Assembly: GCF_039541075.1 (NCBI RefSeq)
Contig: NZ_BAABFN010000022.1
Location: forward strand, 248,001-312,000
Length of the DNA: 64,000 nucleotides
Direction of reading: 5' to 3'
Source of the DNA: Compostibacter hankyongensis
Lineage (GTDB): Bacteria; Bacteroidota; Bacteroidia; Chitinophagales; Chitinophagaceae
The notes beneath the pieces were generated by a model. The model ran no database searches and had not been told where the DNA came from. It was given only the letters and a program-made list of their open reading frames with translations. This document shows positions 8,024 through 16,862 of this stretch, one piece after another (the first letter of the stretch is position 1; each line of letters opens with the position of its first letter). Position numbers and translations under genes: made by a program.

Positions 8024-9100
8024 ATGAAACATCTTACGATCGTCATCCCCGACGGGCAAAGCAATCTCAGCACGCTCGCCTGCATAATAGGCGCTTATGA
8101 AATATTTAATGCGGCCAATGCCTACCGGAAAGAAGCCGGCAAGAAGGAATTATTCAAAGTCGAGCTGGCGGGCGTCTCCGACCAGGCCGAATTCGGCAAT
8201 GGTTTATTGGCACTGAAAGCGCAGTCCCGTATTTCGGAGATAAGAAAAACCCATCTTATTGTCATTCCTTCATTGGCTCATGAGTTTCAAAAAATATCGA
8301 AAGGCAATAAATTGCTGGCGGACTGGATTACAAAACAATATAAAAACGGAGCAGAGATTGCCAGCATGTGCACCGGCGCATTTATGCTGGCTTCCACCGG
8401 ATTGCTGAACGGAAAAAATTGCTCTACACATTGGATCGTGACGGATACTTTCAGAAAGTTATTTCCCAAAGTAAATCTTAAACCTGAAAACCTGATCACC
8501 GACGAACAAGGCATTTATACCAATGGCGGCGGCTATTCTTTTCTGAACCTGGCGATTTATCTGGTTGAAAAATACTATAGCCGTGAGGCGGCGATCTATT
8601 GTTCAAAGGTTTTTCAGATCGAGCTGGACCGGCAAAGTCAATCTGCCTTTATCATATTTAAAGGGCAAAAAAATCATGGAGACGAGATGATAAAAAAAGC
8701 GCAGGCTTATATTGAAGATCACCTCGATGAAAAAATATCCATTCAGGACCTATCTTCAAGGCTGGCGGCAGGGAGACGGAACTTTGACAGGAGGTTTATC
8801 AGGGCTACCGGAAATACGCCGGTCGAGTACCTGCAGCGGGTTAAGATCGAGTCTGCAAAAAAATCGCTTGAAACAACCCGCAAGACCATCAATGAGGTAA
8901 TGTATGAGGTAGGCTATTCGGATGTAAAAGCCTTCAGAGAAGTATTCAGGAAGATCACCGCCATGTCGCCGCTGGAATATAAGCACAAGTATAATAAAGA
9001 AGCTGTAGCCCAATACCATGGTAACGTTTATTCCTATTCTCAGGATCAGCAGAGCAACCCGGTCAAGGATCCCTTCGAGATTGCAACATATAAAAAATAA
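8024..9100 (+). CDS. GlxA-family transcriptional regulator (DJ-1/PfpI domain + AraC HTH)
   Basis: 358 residues. Residues 1-200 form a DJ-1/PfpI amidotransferase-like domain with the nucleophile-elbow pattern ASMCTGAFMLASTGLLNG and a following HW pair (STHWIVTD). The C-terminus (about 225-325) is an AraC/XylS DNA-binding domain with two helix-turn-helix units (ISIQDLSSRLAAGRRNFDRR and INEVMYEVGYSDVKAFREVF). Proteins of this type sense small molecules and usually activate nearby genes. The divergent SRPBCC gene is the nearest candidate target. The start at 8024 fits the promoter just upstream. A bidirectional terminator follows the gene. The ligand is unknown. Confidence 0.93.
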   Translation: MKHLTIVIPDGQSNLSTLACIIGAYEIFNAANAYRKEAGKKELFKVELAGVSDQAEFGNGLLALKAQSRISEIRKTHLIVIPSLAHEFQKISKGNKLLADWITKQYKNGAEIASMCTGAFMLASTGLLNGKNCSTHWIVTDTFRKLFPKVNLKPENLITDEQGIYTNGGGYSFLNLAIYLVEKYYSREAAIYCSKVFQIELDRQSQSAFIIFKGQKNHGDEMIKKAQAYIEDHLDEKISIQDLSSRLAAGRRNFDRRFIRATGNTPVEYLQRVKIESAKKSLETTRKTINEVMYEVGYSDVKAFREVFRKITAMSPLEYKHKYNKEAVAQYHGNVYSYSQDQQSNPVKDPFEIATYKK

Positions 9101-9132
9101 AGAGGCGGCCTTGAGCAAAGCCGTCTCTTTTA
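9101..9132. terminator. Bidirectional terminator between convergent genes
   Basis: AGAGGCGGC (9101-9109) pairs with GCCGTCTCT (9120-9128), with one wobble, followed by a T run. It starts directly after the stop of the GlxA-type gene and sits between it and the convergent lipoprotein gene ending at 9163. Confidence 0.8.
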
Positions 9133-9162
9133 ATTCATTATCGTAAAAAATCCGACCAAAAG

Positions 9163-9549
9163 CTACCGGGTACAGTTGGCTGTCCAGGTGCCGTCATCGT
9201 TAGAGACCAGCATCTTAAGAGAATGCGCGTCGATAGTGATCCCCGTTACTCCTTCTCCTACACTCACATAACTACCGTCGTCCTGCTGCTGAAATTTGAC
9301 ATTATTAATGTCCGGTATGCCGGTACCGAATTTAAAGCTGTAGGAGCTTCCGACCTTAACCACGGTAAGCCTTCCATCGTCGTCCGTGATGGACTTCTCC
9401 CCGTCATTATAGCTGATGGATCCTTTGTAAGTACCTACAAAGAAATCGTTATCCGACGGATCGTCATTTTTACTACAGGAGGCCGAGAATAACGAGATAG
9501 CCAGTAAAGCCAACATGAAGGCGCCGAGTAATCCAAATTTCTGTCTCAT
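9163..9549 (-). CDS. Small putative lipoprotein, function unknown
   Basis: From the ATG at 9549 the protein has 128 residues and begins MRQKFGLLGAFMLALLAI followed by a lipobox (SASC) and an acidic linker. The open frame extends upstream to 9774, but the extra part has no signal sequence and overlaps the divergent gene, so the short start is preferred. The mature part (GTYKGSISYNDGEKSI, then VKVGSSYSFKFGTGIP) looks like a small beta-sandwich of the kind seen in many Bacteroidota surface lipoproteins. No catalytic motif is visible. It ends in CTR. The gene stands alone, convergent with the regulator gene. Confidence 0.7.
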   Translation of the reverse strand: MRQKFGLLGAFMLALLAISLFSASCSKNDDPSDNDFFVGTYKGSISYNDGEKSITDDDGRLTVVKVGSSYSFKFGTGIPDINNVKFQQQDDGSYVSVGEGVTGITIDAHSLKMLVSNDDGTWTANCTR

Positions 9550-9697
9550 ATAGAATTGTTTTAATCCATCAGACGAGAATGCAAAGCATATGCCAAAAAC
9601 TTTAAGGGGGAAAAAATGAGCCTGCCTTCCGGTTTTTAAAGTGAGCCTAATTATGTTAAATTGCGATGGTATATCTGAGTTTAGAATCATCCAGCCT

Positions 9698-10276
9698 ATG
9701 AACCTCATGGTGTTAAAGATATTACCTGCAGCATGCCTGCTGTCTATTTCGGTAGCGGGATGTACCGGCCACAAATACGAGCAGCAGCTTGCCGGCCGGG
9801 AACAGAACCTGCTCGAACGGGAAAAACAGTTCGCCGAAAAGGAAGCCGATTATCAATCGTTGCTGAGGATGAGGGACAGCCTCCTCTCCCACCATGATAC
9901 TGTGGCGACGCTTTCGTGGCCAGCCGCCGTGGCAGGAAGATGGAACAGTAAAGTGATCTGTAAAGAATCCAATTGCAGCAATTATGTCATCGGGGATCAG
10001 TGGTCGGGCAGCTGGGAATTTACCAGCGACTCTACCGGCATGTTTGTAAAAGTTACCAACAACGATAAGCTGATCCGTGTCTTTTCCGGAAGCTTTAACA
10101 AAGAAGAGATCCTGCTACACTTCGCCACAGATTCGTCGATCCAAAAGAAAGCCGACATGAGCGTTGTGCTCCGGAAGATAGATTCCAACCTTATGAAAGG
10201 CACACAGATCCTCAGTGGAGACAACAATTGCACCGCCAGATTTTCTGTGGAACTCGTACCCGCCTCAAATAACTAA
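9698..10276 (+). CDS. Putative lipoprotein with short coiled coil
   Basis: 192 residues from the ATG at 9698, chosen because it is followed at once by a lipoprotein signal (MNLMVLKILPAACLL, lipobox SVAGC). A heptad-like segment (ALAGREQNLLEREKQFAEKE region, about 30-60) predicts a coiled coil. The C-terminal part (GRWNSKVICKESNCSNYVIG onward) looks like a lipocalin-like beta domain. I do not recognise a named family. Its stop lies 3 bp before the start of the antiporter gene, so the two are probably co-transcribed; a periplasmic accessory role is possible but only inferred. Confidence 0.7.
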   Translation: MNLMVLKILPAACLLSISVAGCTGHKYEQQLAGREQNLLEREKQFAEKEADYQSLLRMRDSLLSHHDTVATLSWPAAVAGRWNSKVICKESNCSNYVIGDQWSGSWEFTSDSTGMFVKVTNNDKLIRVFSGSFNKEEILLHFATDSSIQKKADMSVVLRKIDSNLMKGTQILSGDNNCTARFSVELVPASNN

Positions 10277-10279
10277 CCC

Positions 10280-12403
10280 ATGCAGTTACTGAGTATTCAG
10301 CACATCAGCTTACCTATTGAAGATCCGTTACTGAAATTCCTGCTGGAGCTGATCATCATCCTGGGAGCCCCGCTTTTACTGAATAAAATAAAGGTACCGC
10401 ATCTGCTCGGTCTTATCATCGCAGGGGCATTGGTGGGGCCCCACGGGTTTAACGTATTATCCCGCGACAGCAGCGTGGTGGTGACAGGCACTACCGGGCT
10501 GCTATACATTATGTTTCTGGCCGGGTTGGAAATAGACATGGGCGACTTTAAAAAGAACAAATGGAGGAGCGTTACCTTTGCCATCTATACTTTTACAGTG
10601 CCGTTTGTGCTCGGCTTCGCCGGTGGGTTTTACCTGCTGCATTTCCCTCTGCTGACATCCATACTCTTCGCAAGTCTCTTTTCTTCTCATACCCTCATTG
10701 TCTACCCCCTAATCAGCAAGTTGGGTATCGCTAAGAACCTATCGGTCAACATCACGGTAGGCGGCACCATGATCACCGATATCCTTTCCCTGCTGGTCCT
10801 GGCAGTGGTTGTCGGCATGACGCAGGGCGGCGTCGGCACCGCCTTCTGGATCAGGTTGTCTTTATCCATGATTGTCTTTGGCCTTGTTATTCTGCTGATT
10901 TTCCCGCTTATCGGAAGGTGGTTCTTTAAGGTGGTGGAAGACAAGATCTCACAATATATTTTTGTATTGGTGATGATCTACCTGGCCGCATTGCTGGCAG
11001 AGCTGGCCGGCGTTGAATCCATCATCGGCGCCTTCTTTGCCGGCCTTGCCCTCAACAGGATGATCCCGCGGTCGTCATCGCTTATGAACCGGGTAGAATT
11101 TGTCGGGAATGCCATTTTTATTCCCTTTTTTCTGATCAGCGTAGGGATGCTGATCGACTTCAGGGCTTTCGTTCAAAGCTGGGAAACCTTAGGGGTTGCA
11201 GGGGTAATGATAGCCGCTTCCATCGGCGGCAAATACCTGGCCGCTGTCGCTACCCGGAAGACCTTCAGGCTTACCCGCGACGAAGGACGGCTCATATTCG
11301 GAATGAGTTCCGCCTCCGCCGCCGCTACCCTCGCATCCGTAATGGTCGGTTATAACATTATCATCTCTGAAACGGCGGCAGGAGAACCGGTAAGGCTGCT
11401 GAACGAGCATGTGCTGAACGGAAGCATTCTGCTGATCCTCATCTCCTGTACCATCTCTTCCTTCATATCCATGTCCAGCGCACAACGGATAGCAGACGCC
11501 GAAAAGGAAGATACCGTTTCCGGCAACAACCAGGAAAAAGAAAATATCCTGCTTGCGGTCAACCACGAAGAGACCGTTGAACGCATGGTTAACCTCGGCC
11601 TGCTGTTAAAGGCGGATACGAATGAAGACCGCCTGTTTGCGCTGAATGTCATCAACGAAGACAAAAGGGAATCCTCGGTTAAGAATGCAGAAAAGATACT
11701 TCATCACGCTTCGGATACGGCCGCCGCAGCAGATGTGGAGCTTCATCCGCTCACCCGGTATGACAACGACGTTATAAACGGTATCAATAATGTTATAAAG
11801 GAGCAAAAAATAACCGATCTGATCATCGGCCTGGAGGACGAAAAGGGCTTTTCACCTTCCTTCGTATATAATCTCTATAACGGCTATTTACAAAATGAAC
11901 AGATCAACGTGCTGGTCTATCATGCAGCGCAGCCGATATCCACGGTCAAAAAATATACCGTGCTGATCCCGATGCAGGGAGAAAGGGAGCCCGGCTTTTT
12001 TCATGCGCTGCTAAGGGTCTGGAACATAGGAAGGAACTCGGGCGCGCTGATGAGCTTTCATACCAGCGAAAATATCATTGCCATCCTTAAGCGGGTCATA
12101 AAAAAAGCAAATATTGAAGCGGAATTTAACGTCCTGCAGAACTGGGAGGAAGCCGAGCACGCAGCCGGCGAGCTCAAAGACGATGAAGGTCTGATTATAC
12201 TGATGGCAAAGCGGGGCATGACGTCCTATCTTCCGCAGATGAGGGCCATCCCTGATTTTCTGAATCATCATCTGCATGAAAATAACTATCTGCTGATCTA
12301 TCCTTTCTCGGCCGTAGAAGAAGGGTCGCTTGAGAGAAGATCCGTCAGCAATCACCGTGACTTTGCAGAAATAGGTAAAGTCATCGGCAAAATATTCAAA
12401 TAG
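10280..12403 (+). CDS. CPA2-family cation:proton antiporter with USP-like C-terminal domains
   Basis: 707 residues. Residues 1-390 are a Na+/H+ exchanger-type membrane domain of about 12 helices (LGLIIAGALVGPHGF, GLLYIMFLAGLEID and GVESIIGAFFAGLALNRMIP are typical of CPA2/Kef-type proteins). The cytosolic tail from about residue 410 contains two regions resembling universal stress protein folds (ENILLAVNHEETVERMVNLG; YTVLIPMQGEREPGF), a common arrangement in Bacteroidota. It exchanges Na+ or K+ for protons in the inner membrane. The ion cannot be assigned from sequence. It lies between a lipoprotein gene (3 bp upstream) and an MFS permease gene (8 bp downstream). Confidence 0.9.
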   Translation: MQLLSIQHISLPIEDPLLKFLLELIIILGAPLLLNKIKVPHLLGLIIAGALVGPHGFNVLSRDSSVVVTGTTGLLYIMFLAGLEIDMGDFKKNKWRSVTFAIYTFTVPFVLGFAGGFYLLHFPLLTSILFASLFSSHTLIVYPLISKLGIAKNLSVNITVGGTMITDILSLLVLAVVVGMTQGGVGTAFWIRLSLSMIVFGLVILLIFPLIGRWFFKVVEDKISQYIFVLVMIYLAALLAELAGVESIIGAFFAGLALNRMIPRSSSLMNRVEFVGNAIFIPFFLISVGMLIDFRAFVQSWETLGVAGVMIAASIGGKYLAAVATRKTFRLTRDEGRLIFGMSSASAAATLASVMVGYNIIISETAAGEPVRLLNEHVLNGSILLILISCTISSFISMSSAQRIADAEKEDTVSGNNQEKENILLAVNHEETVERMVNLGLLLKADTNEDRLFALNVINEDKRESSVKNAEKILHHASDTAAAADVELHPLTRYDNDVINGINNVIKEQKITDLIIGLEDEKGFSPSFVYNLYNGYLQNEQINVLVYHAAQPISTVKKYTVLIPMQGEREPGFFHALLRVWNIGRNSGALMSFHTSENIIAILKRVIKKANIEAEFNVLQNWEEAEHAAGELKDDEGLIILMAKRGMTSYLPQMRAIPDFLNHHLHENNYLLIYPFSAVEEGSLERRSVSNHRDFAEIGKVIGKIFK

Positions 12404-12411
12404 ACCGGAAA

Positions 12412-13782
12412 ATGAGCAATAACACAGCGACACCGCATGGCACGGCCTGGCGCATCCGCGCCATCTTTGCCGGATCGGCAGGCAACCTTGTGGAATGGTA
12501 CGACTGGTATGTCTATGCAGCCTTTGCGCTGTATTTCGCACCGGTATTTTTTCCGGAAGGCAATGCTACGGTACAGCTGCTGAACACGGCGGCCGTCTTT
12601 GCCGTAGGTTTTCTGATGCGACCGGCCGGAGGATGGCTGTTCGGTCGCATCGCGGACCGGAAAGGACGGAAGACGGCCATGACCCTCTCCGTTCTGTTCA
12701 TGTCGTTCGGATCGTTGCTGATCGCGCTTACACCCGGCCATCACCGTATCGGCATCTGGTCGCCCGTATGTCTGCTGCTGGCACGGCTCCTGCAGGGACT
12801 CAGCGTGGGCGGGGAATACGGCACCTCGGCCACCTACCTGAGCGAGGTGGCCGCTCCCGGCCGGCGGGGGTTTTATTCCAGCTTTCAGTATGTTACGCTG
12901 ATCAGCGGACAGCTTATCGCCCTGGGTATACAGCTGCTGCTTCAGAAGGTATTTCTCAGTCCGGAACAGCTACAGGCTTGGGGCTGGCGCATTCCCTTTG
13001 CCATCGGCGCATTGCTCGCCCTGTTTACTTTTTATATGCGGCGGAATATGCAGGAGTCGATACCGTTAAGCAAAAAGCAGGATACCCGCGGATCCCTGCT
13101 GTACCTGCTCAGACACCATCCCCGCGCCGTAATCACGGTTGTGGGACTTACCCTCGGCGGCACGCTGGCCTTCTATACCTACACCACCTATATGCAGAAA
13201 TTCCTGGTCAACACGGTCCATCTTTCAAAAGAGCAATCGACCTTCCTGGTTTTCTGGCTGATGCTCATCTATGCGTTGCTCCAGCCCTTGTTCGGATGGT
13301 TGTCGGACAAAGTAGGCAGAAAGCCGTTGCTGATCGGATTCGGGGTACTGGGCACCTTATTTACCGTTCCCCTGCTGACCGCGCTGAGCCATGCGTCCTC
13401 GGAGCTCGCGGCCTTTTTCCTGATCCTGGCCGCCCTGCTGATCGTAAGCGGCTACACCTCCATCAATGCCGTCGTAAAAGCCGAAATGTTTCCCGCAGAG
13501 ATCCGGGCGCTGGGCGTAGGACTGCCGTATGCGCTTACCGTTGCGATCTTCGGCGGCACGGCGGAATACATCGCATTTTACTGCAAAAACATCGGGCATG
13601 AATCCTGGTACTACTGGTACATTACCTTTTGTGTCGCCTGCTCCCTCGTCGTATATGTGTTCATCCGGGATACCGGGAAGCATTCTTATATCGACCGGGA
13701 AATGCGGGAAGAAGGGCCGGAAACAAAGCGGGAGAACGCTGCAACCCCGGACGACCAGGCTTTTCCGGCTCAGACCAGATAG
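12412..13782 (+). CDS. MFS permease of the metabolite:H+ symporter family, KgtP-like
   Basis: 456 residues with about 12 membrane helices. AGSAGNLVEWYDWYVYAAFA, the loop GRIADRKGRKTAM and LLQGLSVGGEYGTSATYLSE are hallmarks of the MHS family, whose members import 2-oxoglutarate, citrate, proline/betaine or shikimate together with protons. Overall it most resembles alpha-ketoglutarate permeases (KgtP), but substrate cannot be read reliably. The 3' end overlaps the convergent ilvA gene by 13 bp, with no room for a terminator between them. It follows the antiporter by 8 bp and is probably co-transcribed. Confidence 0.88.
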   Translation: MSNNTATPHGTAWRIRAIFAGSAGNLVEWYDWYVYAAFALYFAPVFFPEGNATVQLLNTAAVFAVGFLMRPAGGWLFGRIADRKGRKTAMTLSVLFMSFGSLLIALTPGHHRIGIWSPVCLLLARLLQGLSVGGEYGTSATYLSEVAAPGRRGFYSSFQYVTLISGQLIALGIQLLLQKVFLSPEQLQAWGWRIPFAIGALLALFTFYMRRNMQESIPLSKKQDTRGSLLYLLRHHPRAVITVVGLTLGGTLAFYTYTTYMQKFLVNTVHLSKEQSTFLVFWLMLIYALLQPLFGWLSDKVGRKPLLIGFGVLGTLFTVPLLTALSHASSELAAFFLILAALLIVSGYTSINAVVKAEMFPAEIRALGVGLPYALTVAIFGGTAEYIAFYCKNIGHESWYYWYITFCVACSLVVYVFIRDTGKHSYIDREMREEGPETKRENAATPDDQAFPAQTR

Positions 13783-15002
13783 CCGAACAGGTTGTCGTCC
13801 TTGTTGATCTCGGTATAGGATATCTGTCTTTCCTGCATGTTCCGGATCAGCGTGGGATAGTCTTCCGGACTTTTCAGCTCTATTCCTACCAGGGCGGGAC
13901 CGGCTTCCTTATTGTGTTTCTGTATGTACTCAAACCGGGTAATATCGTCCCCGGGACCCAGCACCTCGTTTACAAATTCTTTTAATGCGCCGGGACGTTG
14001 TACAAAGCGGATGATAAAGTAATGCTTCAGTCCTTCATACAAAAGAGAGCGTTCCTTCATTTCCTGCATGCGGTCGATATCGTTATTGCTTCCGCTGACG
14101 ACACAAACCACGTTCTTGCCGCGGATTTCTTCGGCAAAATCCACCAGCGCGGCCATGGCCAGCGCACCGGCAGGCTCCACGACGATGGCATCCTCATTAT
14201 ACAGGCGCAGGATGGAAGAGCAGATGCGTCCTTCGGGCACGAGGGTCATAGCATGCAGCACTTCCCGGCATATTTGATAGGTCAGCTGGCCTACGCGCTT
14301 CACTGCCGCTCCGTCCACAAAATTATCGATCTCGGGAAGGGTAACCGGACTGCCGGCCTCAAAGGCCTTCAGCATGCTGGGCGCGCCCTCGGGCTCCGCC
14401 CCGATGATGCGCGTTTGCGGGCTGTGCTGTTTAAAGTAAGTCCCTACGCCGGAGGCCAGACCGCCGCCGCCTACGGGTACAAACAGGTAATCGACCTGCG
14501 GAAGGTCATCCAGTATCTCTTTGCCCACGGTGCCCTGCCCGGCGATAATGCTGGGATGATCAAAAGGAGGAATAACCGTCATCTGCTCCCGTGCTGCATA
14601 GCCGAGGGCCGCTTCCTGACAGTCGTCAAAGGTATCGCCGGTGAGCACGATCTCCACGAAATTTTCACCGAACATCCTCACCTGGTTGATCTTCTGCTTG
14701 GGCGTTGGGGAAGGCATAAACACCACGCCCCGTATACCCAGGCGGGCGCAGGAAAAGGCAAATCCCTGGGCATGATTGCCTGCACTGGCGCACACCACAC
14801 CCGCCGTCAGCTGCTCCGGGGCCAGACTGCTCATCATGTTATAAGCGCCCCTCAGCTTATAGGAACGGACTACCTGCAGGTCTTCCCGTTTCAGATATAC
14901 GTTACAATTATATTTCCGGGAAAGGTTGCGGTTGATGGATAAAGGGGTATGGATAACCACATCCTTTAAGCGCCGGGCTGCCCCTTCAATATCCAAAGTC
15001 AT
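13770..15002 (-). CDS. ilvA: Threonine ammonia-lyase (threonine dehydratase)
   Basis: Deaminates L-threonine to 2-oxobutanoate, the first step toward isoleucine. The PLP-lysine motif is VVRSYKLRGAYNMM, and the phosphate-binding loop is PVGGGGLASG. The C-terminus (LKHYFIIRFVQRPGALKEFV) is one ACT-like regulatory domain, so this is the 410-residue form with a single regulatory domain. The start at 15002 (MTLDIEGAARRLKD) is preferred; the frame runs to 15044, but the extra codons overlap a 9-bp-stem hairpin. Last gene of the ilv operon; an intrinsic terminator in the gap behind ilvC may lower its expression. It overlaps the convergent permease gene by 13 bp. Confidence 0.96.
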   Translation of the reverse strand: MTLDIEGAARRLKDVVIHTPLSINRNLSRKYNCNVYLKREDLQVVRSYKLRGAYNMMSSLAPEQLTAGVVCASAGNHAQGFAFSCARLGIRGVVFMPSPTPKQKINQVRMFGENFVEIVLTGDTFDDCQEAALGYAAREQMTVIPPFDHPSIIAGQGTVGKEILDDLPQVDYLFVPVGGGGLASGVGTYFKQHSPQTRIIGAEPEGAPSMLKAFEAGSPVTLPEIDNFVDGAAVKRVGQLTYQICREVLHAMTLVPEGRICSSILRLYNEDAIVVEPAGALAMAALVDFAEEIRGKNVVCVVSGSNNDIDRMQEMKERSLLYEGLKHYFIIRFVQRPGALKEFVNEVLGPGDDITRFEYIQKHNKEAGPALVGIELKSPEDYPTLIRNMQERQISYTEINKDDNLFGYLV

Positions 15003-15031
15003 CGGTGAAACGGTTGATCGGTGAAACAAAA

Positions 15032-15055
15032 CGCCGGGAAACAAGCTTCCCGGCG
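15032..15055. repeat. Perfect 9-bp stem hairpin just upstream of ilvA
   Basis: CGCCGGGAA (15032-15040) pairs with TTCCCGGCG (15047-15055) around a 6-nt loop. It is not followed by a T run on the minus strand. It lies between the ilvC-ilvA terminator and the ilvA start, and may affect mRNA stability or translation. The 11-mer ATCGGTGAAAC also occurs twice between here and the ilvA start. Confidence 0.6.
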
Positions 15056-15060
15056 GGGTA

Positions 15061-15100
15061 AAAGAACTTCGCCGGCCTGAAAGACCGGCGAAGCTTTTCT
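15061..15100 (-). terminator. Terminator-like hairpin between ilvC and ilvA
   Basis: CTTCGCCGG (15067-15075) pairs with CCGGCGAAG (15085-15093). On the minus strand it is followed by TTCTTTTA, so it can act as a partial terminator after ilvC; on the plus strand it is followed by CTTTTCT. It begins 8 bp after the ilvC stop. Confidence 0.7.
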
Positions 15101-15101
15101 A

Positions 15102-16145
15102 TCAGGCATTCGGGCGCAGCTTGCGAACCGCTGATCCGGCCTGCCACATTTCGCTTTCGCGCAGCTCTTTCAGCTCCTCGTTCAGCTTTTCCCGGTAGTC
15201 CGGCTGGCTGTTGGATTCGATAGAGCGGGCGGCTTCCTTACCCTCTGCCACGCTATTGTACAATTCCTCAAACACCGGCTTCGTGGCATCGCGGAATTTT
15301 TTCCACCAGTCCAGCGCACCCCGCTGTGCAGTGGTGGAGCAGTTGGCATACATCCAGTCCATCCCGTTTTCGGCTACCAGCGGCATCAGCGACTGGGTAA
15401 GCTCTTCCACGGTTTCGTTGAATGCTTCCGAGGGAGAATGCCCTTTCGACCGCAGCGTTTCGTACTGGGCGGCAAAGATGCCCTGTATGGCGCCCATCAG
15501 GGTACCGCGCTCGCCGGTAAGATCGGAGAACACTTCTTTCTTAAAATCCGTTTCAAACAGGTAACCGGAGCCAACGCCGATACCCAGGGCGATCACCCGT
15601 TCGCGGGCGCGGCCGGTGGCATCCTGAAAGATGGCAAAGCTCGAGTTCAGTCCCTGACCGGCCAGGAACAAGCGGCGCAGGGAAGTTCCGGAGCCCTTGG
15701 GCGCTACCAGGATCACGTCCACGTCCTTGGGCGGTACGATGCCCGTCTGGTCGTTATAGGTAACCCCGAACCCGTGGGAGAAATACAAGGCCTTTCCGGC
15801 GGTAAGCTGTTGCTTTATGGCCGGCCACAGGGAAATCTGTCCTGCATCGGAAAGCAGGAACTGGATGATCGTACCCCGTTTGGCGGCTTCTTCGATTTCA
15901 AAAAGCGTTTCGCCCGGCACCCATCCGTCGGCTACGGCCTTATCCCATGTTTTGGAATCTTTCCGCTGGCCGATGATGACATTAAAGCCGTTATCGCGCA
16001 GGTTCAGCGACTGGCCGGGTCCCTGCACACCATACCCGATGATCGCAATGGTCTCATCCTTTAAGACCTCCCTTGCTTTTTCCATCGGGAATTCCTCGCG
16101 TGTTACGACGTCTTCCTTTACTCCTCCGAAATTGATTGTTGCCAT
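15102..16145 (-). CDS. ilvC: Ketol-acid reductoisomerase (NADP+), class I
   Basis: Converts 2-acetolactate and 2-aceto-2-hydroxybutanoate to the dihydroxy acids by Mg2+-dependent isomerisation and NADPH reduction. The Rossmann motif is IAIIGYGVQGPGQSLNLRDNG. The metal-binding acidic pair lies in SDLTGERGTLMGAIQGI, and the C-terminal knotted helical domain contains VEELTQSLMPLVAENGMDWM. The 347 residues match the short class I type. The start MATINFGGVKEDVV is typical for the family in Bacteroidota. Between ilvN (55 bp upstream) and ilvA. Confidence 0.97.
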   Translation of the reverse strand: MATINFGGVKEDVVTREEFPMEKAREVLKDETIAIIGYGVQGPGQSLNLRDNGFNVIIGQRKDSKTWDKAVADGWVPGETLFEIEEAAKRGTIIQFLLSDAGQISLWPAIKQQLTAGKALYFSHGFGVTYNDQTGIVPPKDVDVILVAPKGSGTSLRRLFLAGQGLNSSFAIFQDATGRARERVIALGIGVGSGYLFETDFKKEVFSDLTGERGTLMGAIQGIFAAQYETLRSKGHSPSEAFNETVEELTQSLMPLVAENGMDWMYANCSTTAQRGALDWWKKFRDATKPVFEELYNSVAEGKEAARSIESNSQPDYREKLNEELKELRESEMWQAGSAVRKLRPNA

Positions 16146-16200
16146 TTTTCTTGATTTGTGATTTAAAATGAGAATTTAAATTTTTGGTACCGGTGATGAT

Positions 16201-16749
16201 TTATTTCCCAATGGAAAGATTGTCCTCTTCCACCAGTGAAAGCTCTTTCAGGTGCTTATGGAAGCGGCGCGACCATTTCACGATCGCCACGCGGCCGCTG
16301 CTGGCGTATTCTATAAGGCCATAGGGCTCCAGGGCATGCAGCAGGTCAAGCAATTCATCCTGGTGGCCGGTCTTTTCCACGACAAAGTATTTGGGGGTAA
16401 TAGACAGGATATTGGCATGGTTGGCCCGGATCAGCTTTTCCACATCCTGCTTCTCCAGCTGCTCGGTAGATATTTTGTACAATGCCATCTCCTGGTATAC
16501 CACTTCTTCCTCGTCGTGGACAAAGGCCTTGTGCACTTCTATCAGCTTTTCGATCTGTCCGACGATCTTCTCCAGCTGCTCGCGCGTGGAGGTCACCACA
16601 ACCGTAAGCTTGTAGACGTCCTTTATTTCGGTTTCCGAAGCGATAAAGCTTTCAATGTTTACATGGCGCCGGGTAAAGATAACCGCAACGCGACCGATCA
16701 GGCCGATCCTGTTTTCACAGTAAACCGTTAATGTATATTGCCTTTCCAT
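16201..16749 (-). CDS. ilvN: Acetolactate synthase small (regulatory) subunit
   Basis: 182 residues with an N-terminal ACT domain (YTLTVYCENRIGLIGRVAVI, then HVNIESFIASETE) that binds valine and gives feedback inhibition, and a C-terminal IlvH-like domain (FVVEKTGHQDELLDLLHALE). It binds and activates the large subunit encoded just upstream. Called ilvN here; ilvH is the alternative name. The 113-bp gap to ilvB is long for this operon and contains a GC-rich inverted repeat (near 16810-16830) whose T run lies on the plus strand, so it is not a terminator for this operon. Confidence 0.95.
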   Translation of the reverse strand: MERQYTLTVYCENRIGLIGRVAVIFTRRHVNIESFIASETEIKDVYKLTVVVTSTREQLEKIVGQIEKLIEVHKAFVHDEEEVVYQEMALYKISTEQLEKQDVEKLIRANHANILSITPKYFVVEKTGHQDELLDLLHALEPYGLIEYASSGRVAIVKWSRRFHKHLKELSLVEEDNLSIGK

Positions 16750-16862
16750 TTTTTTCCTGCATCAGGATATTTAAAAGTGATCCCGGGTAGTTCTCTAAGG
16801 CCGCCCCACCCGGTAAAAGCCGGCCTTTTTTCTTCAGGGCTTCCGGCGGGAATGCAAAGATA

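Noticed and set aside
16810..16835. GC-rich inverted repeat with T run between ilvB and ilvN as an operon terminator
   Set aside because: The T run follows the stem on the plus strand, the wrong direction for the ilv operon.
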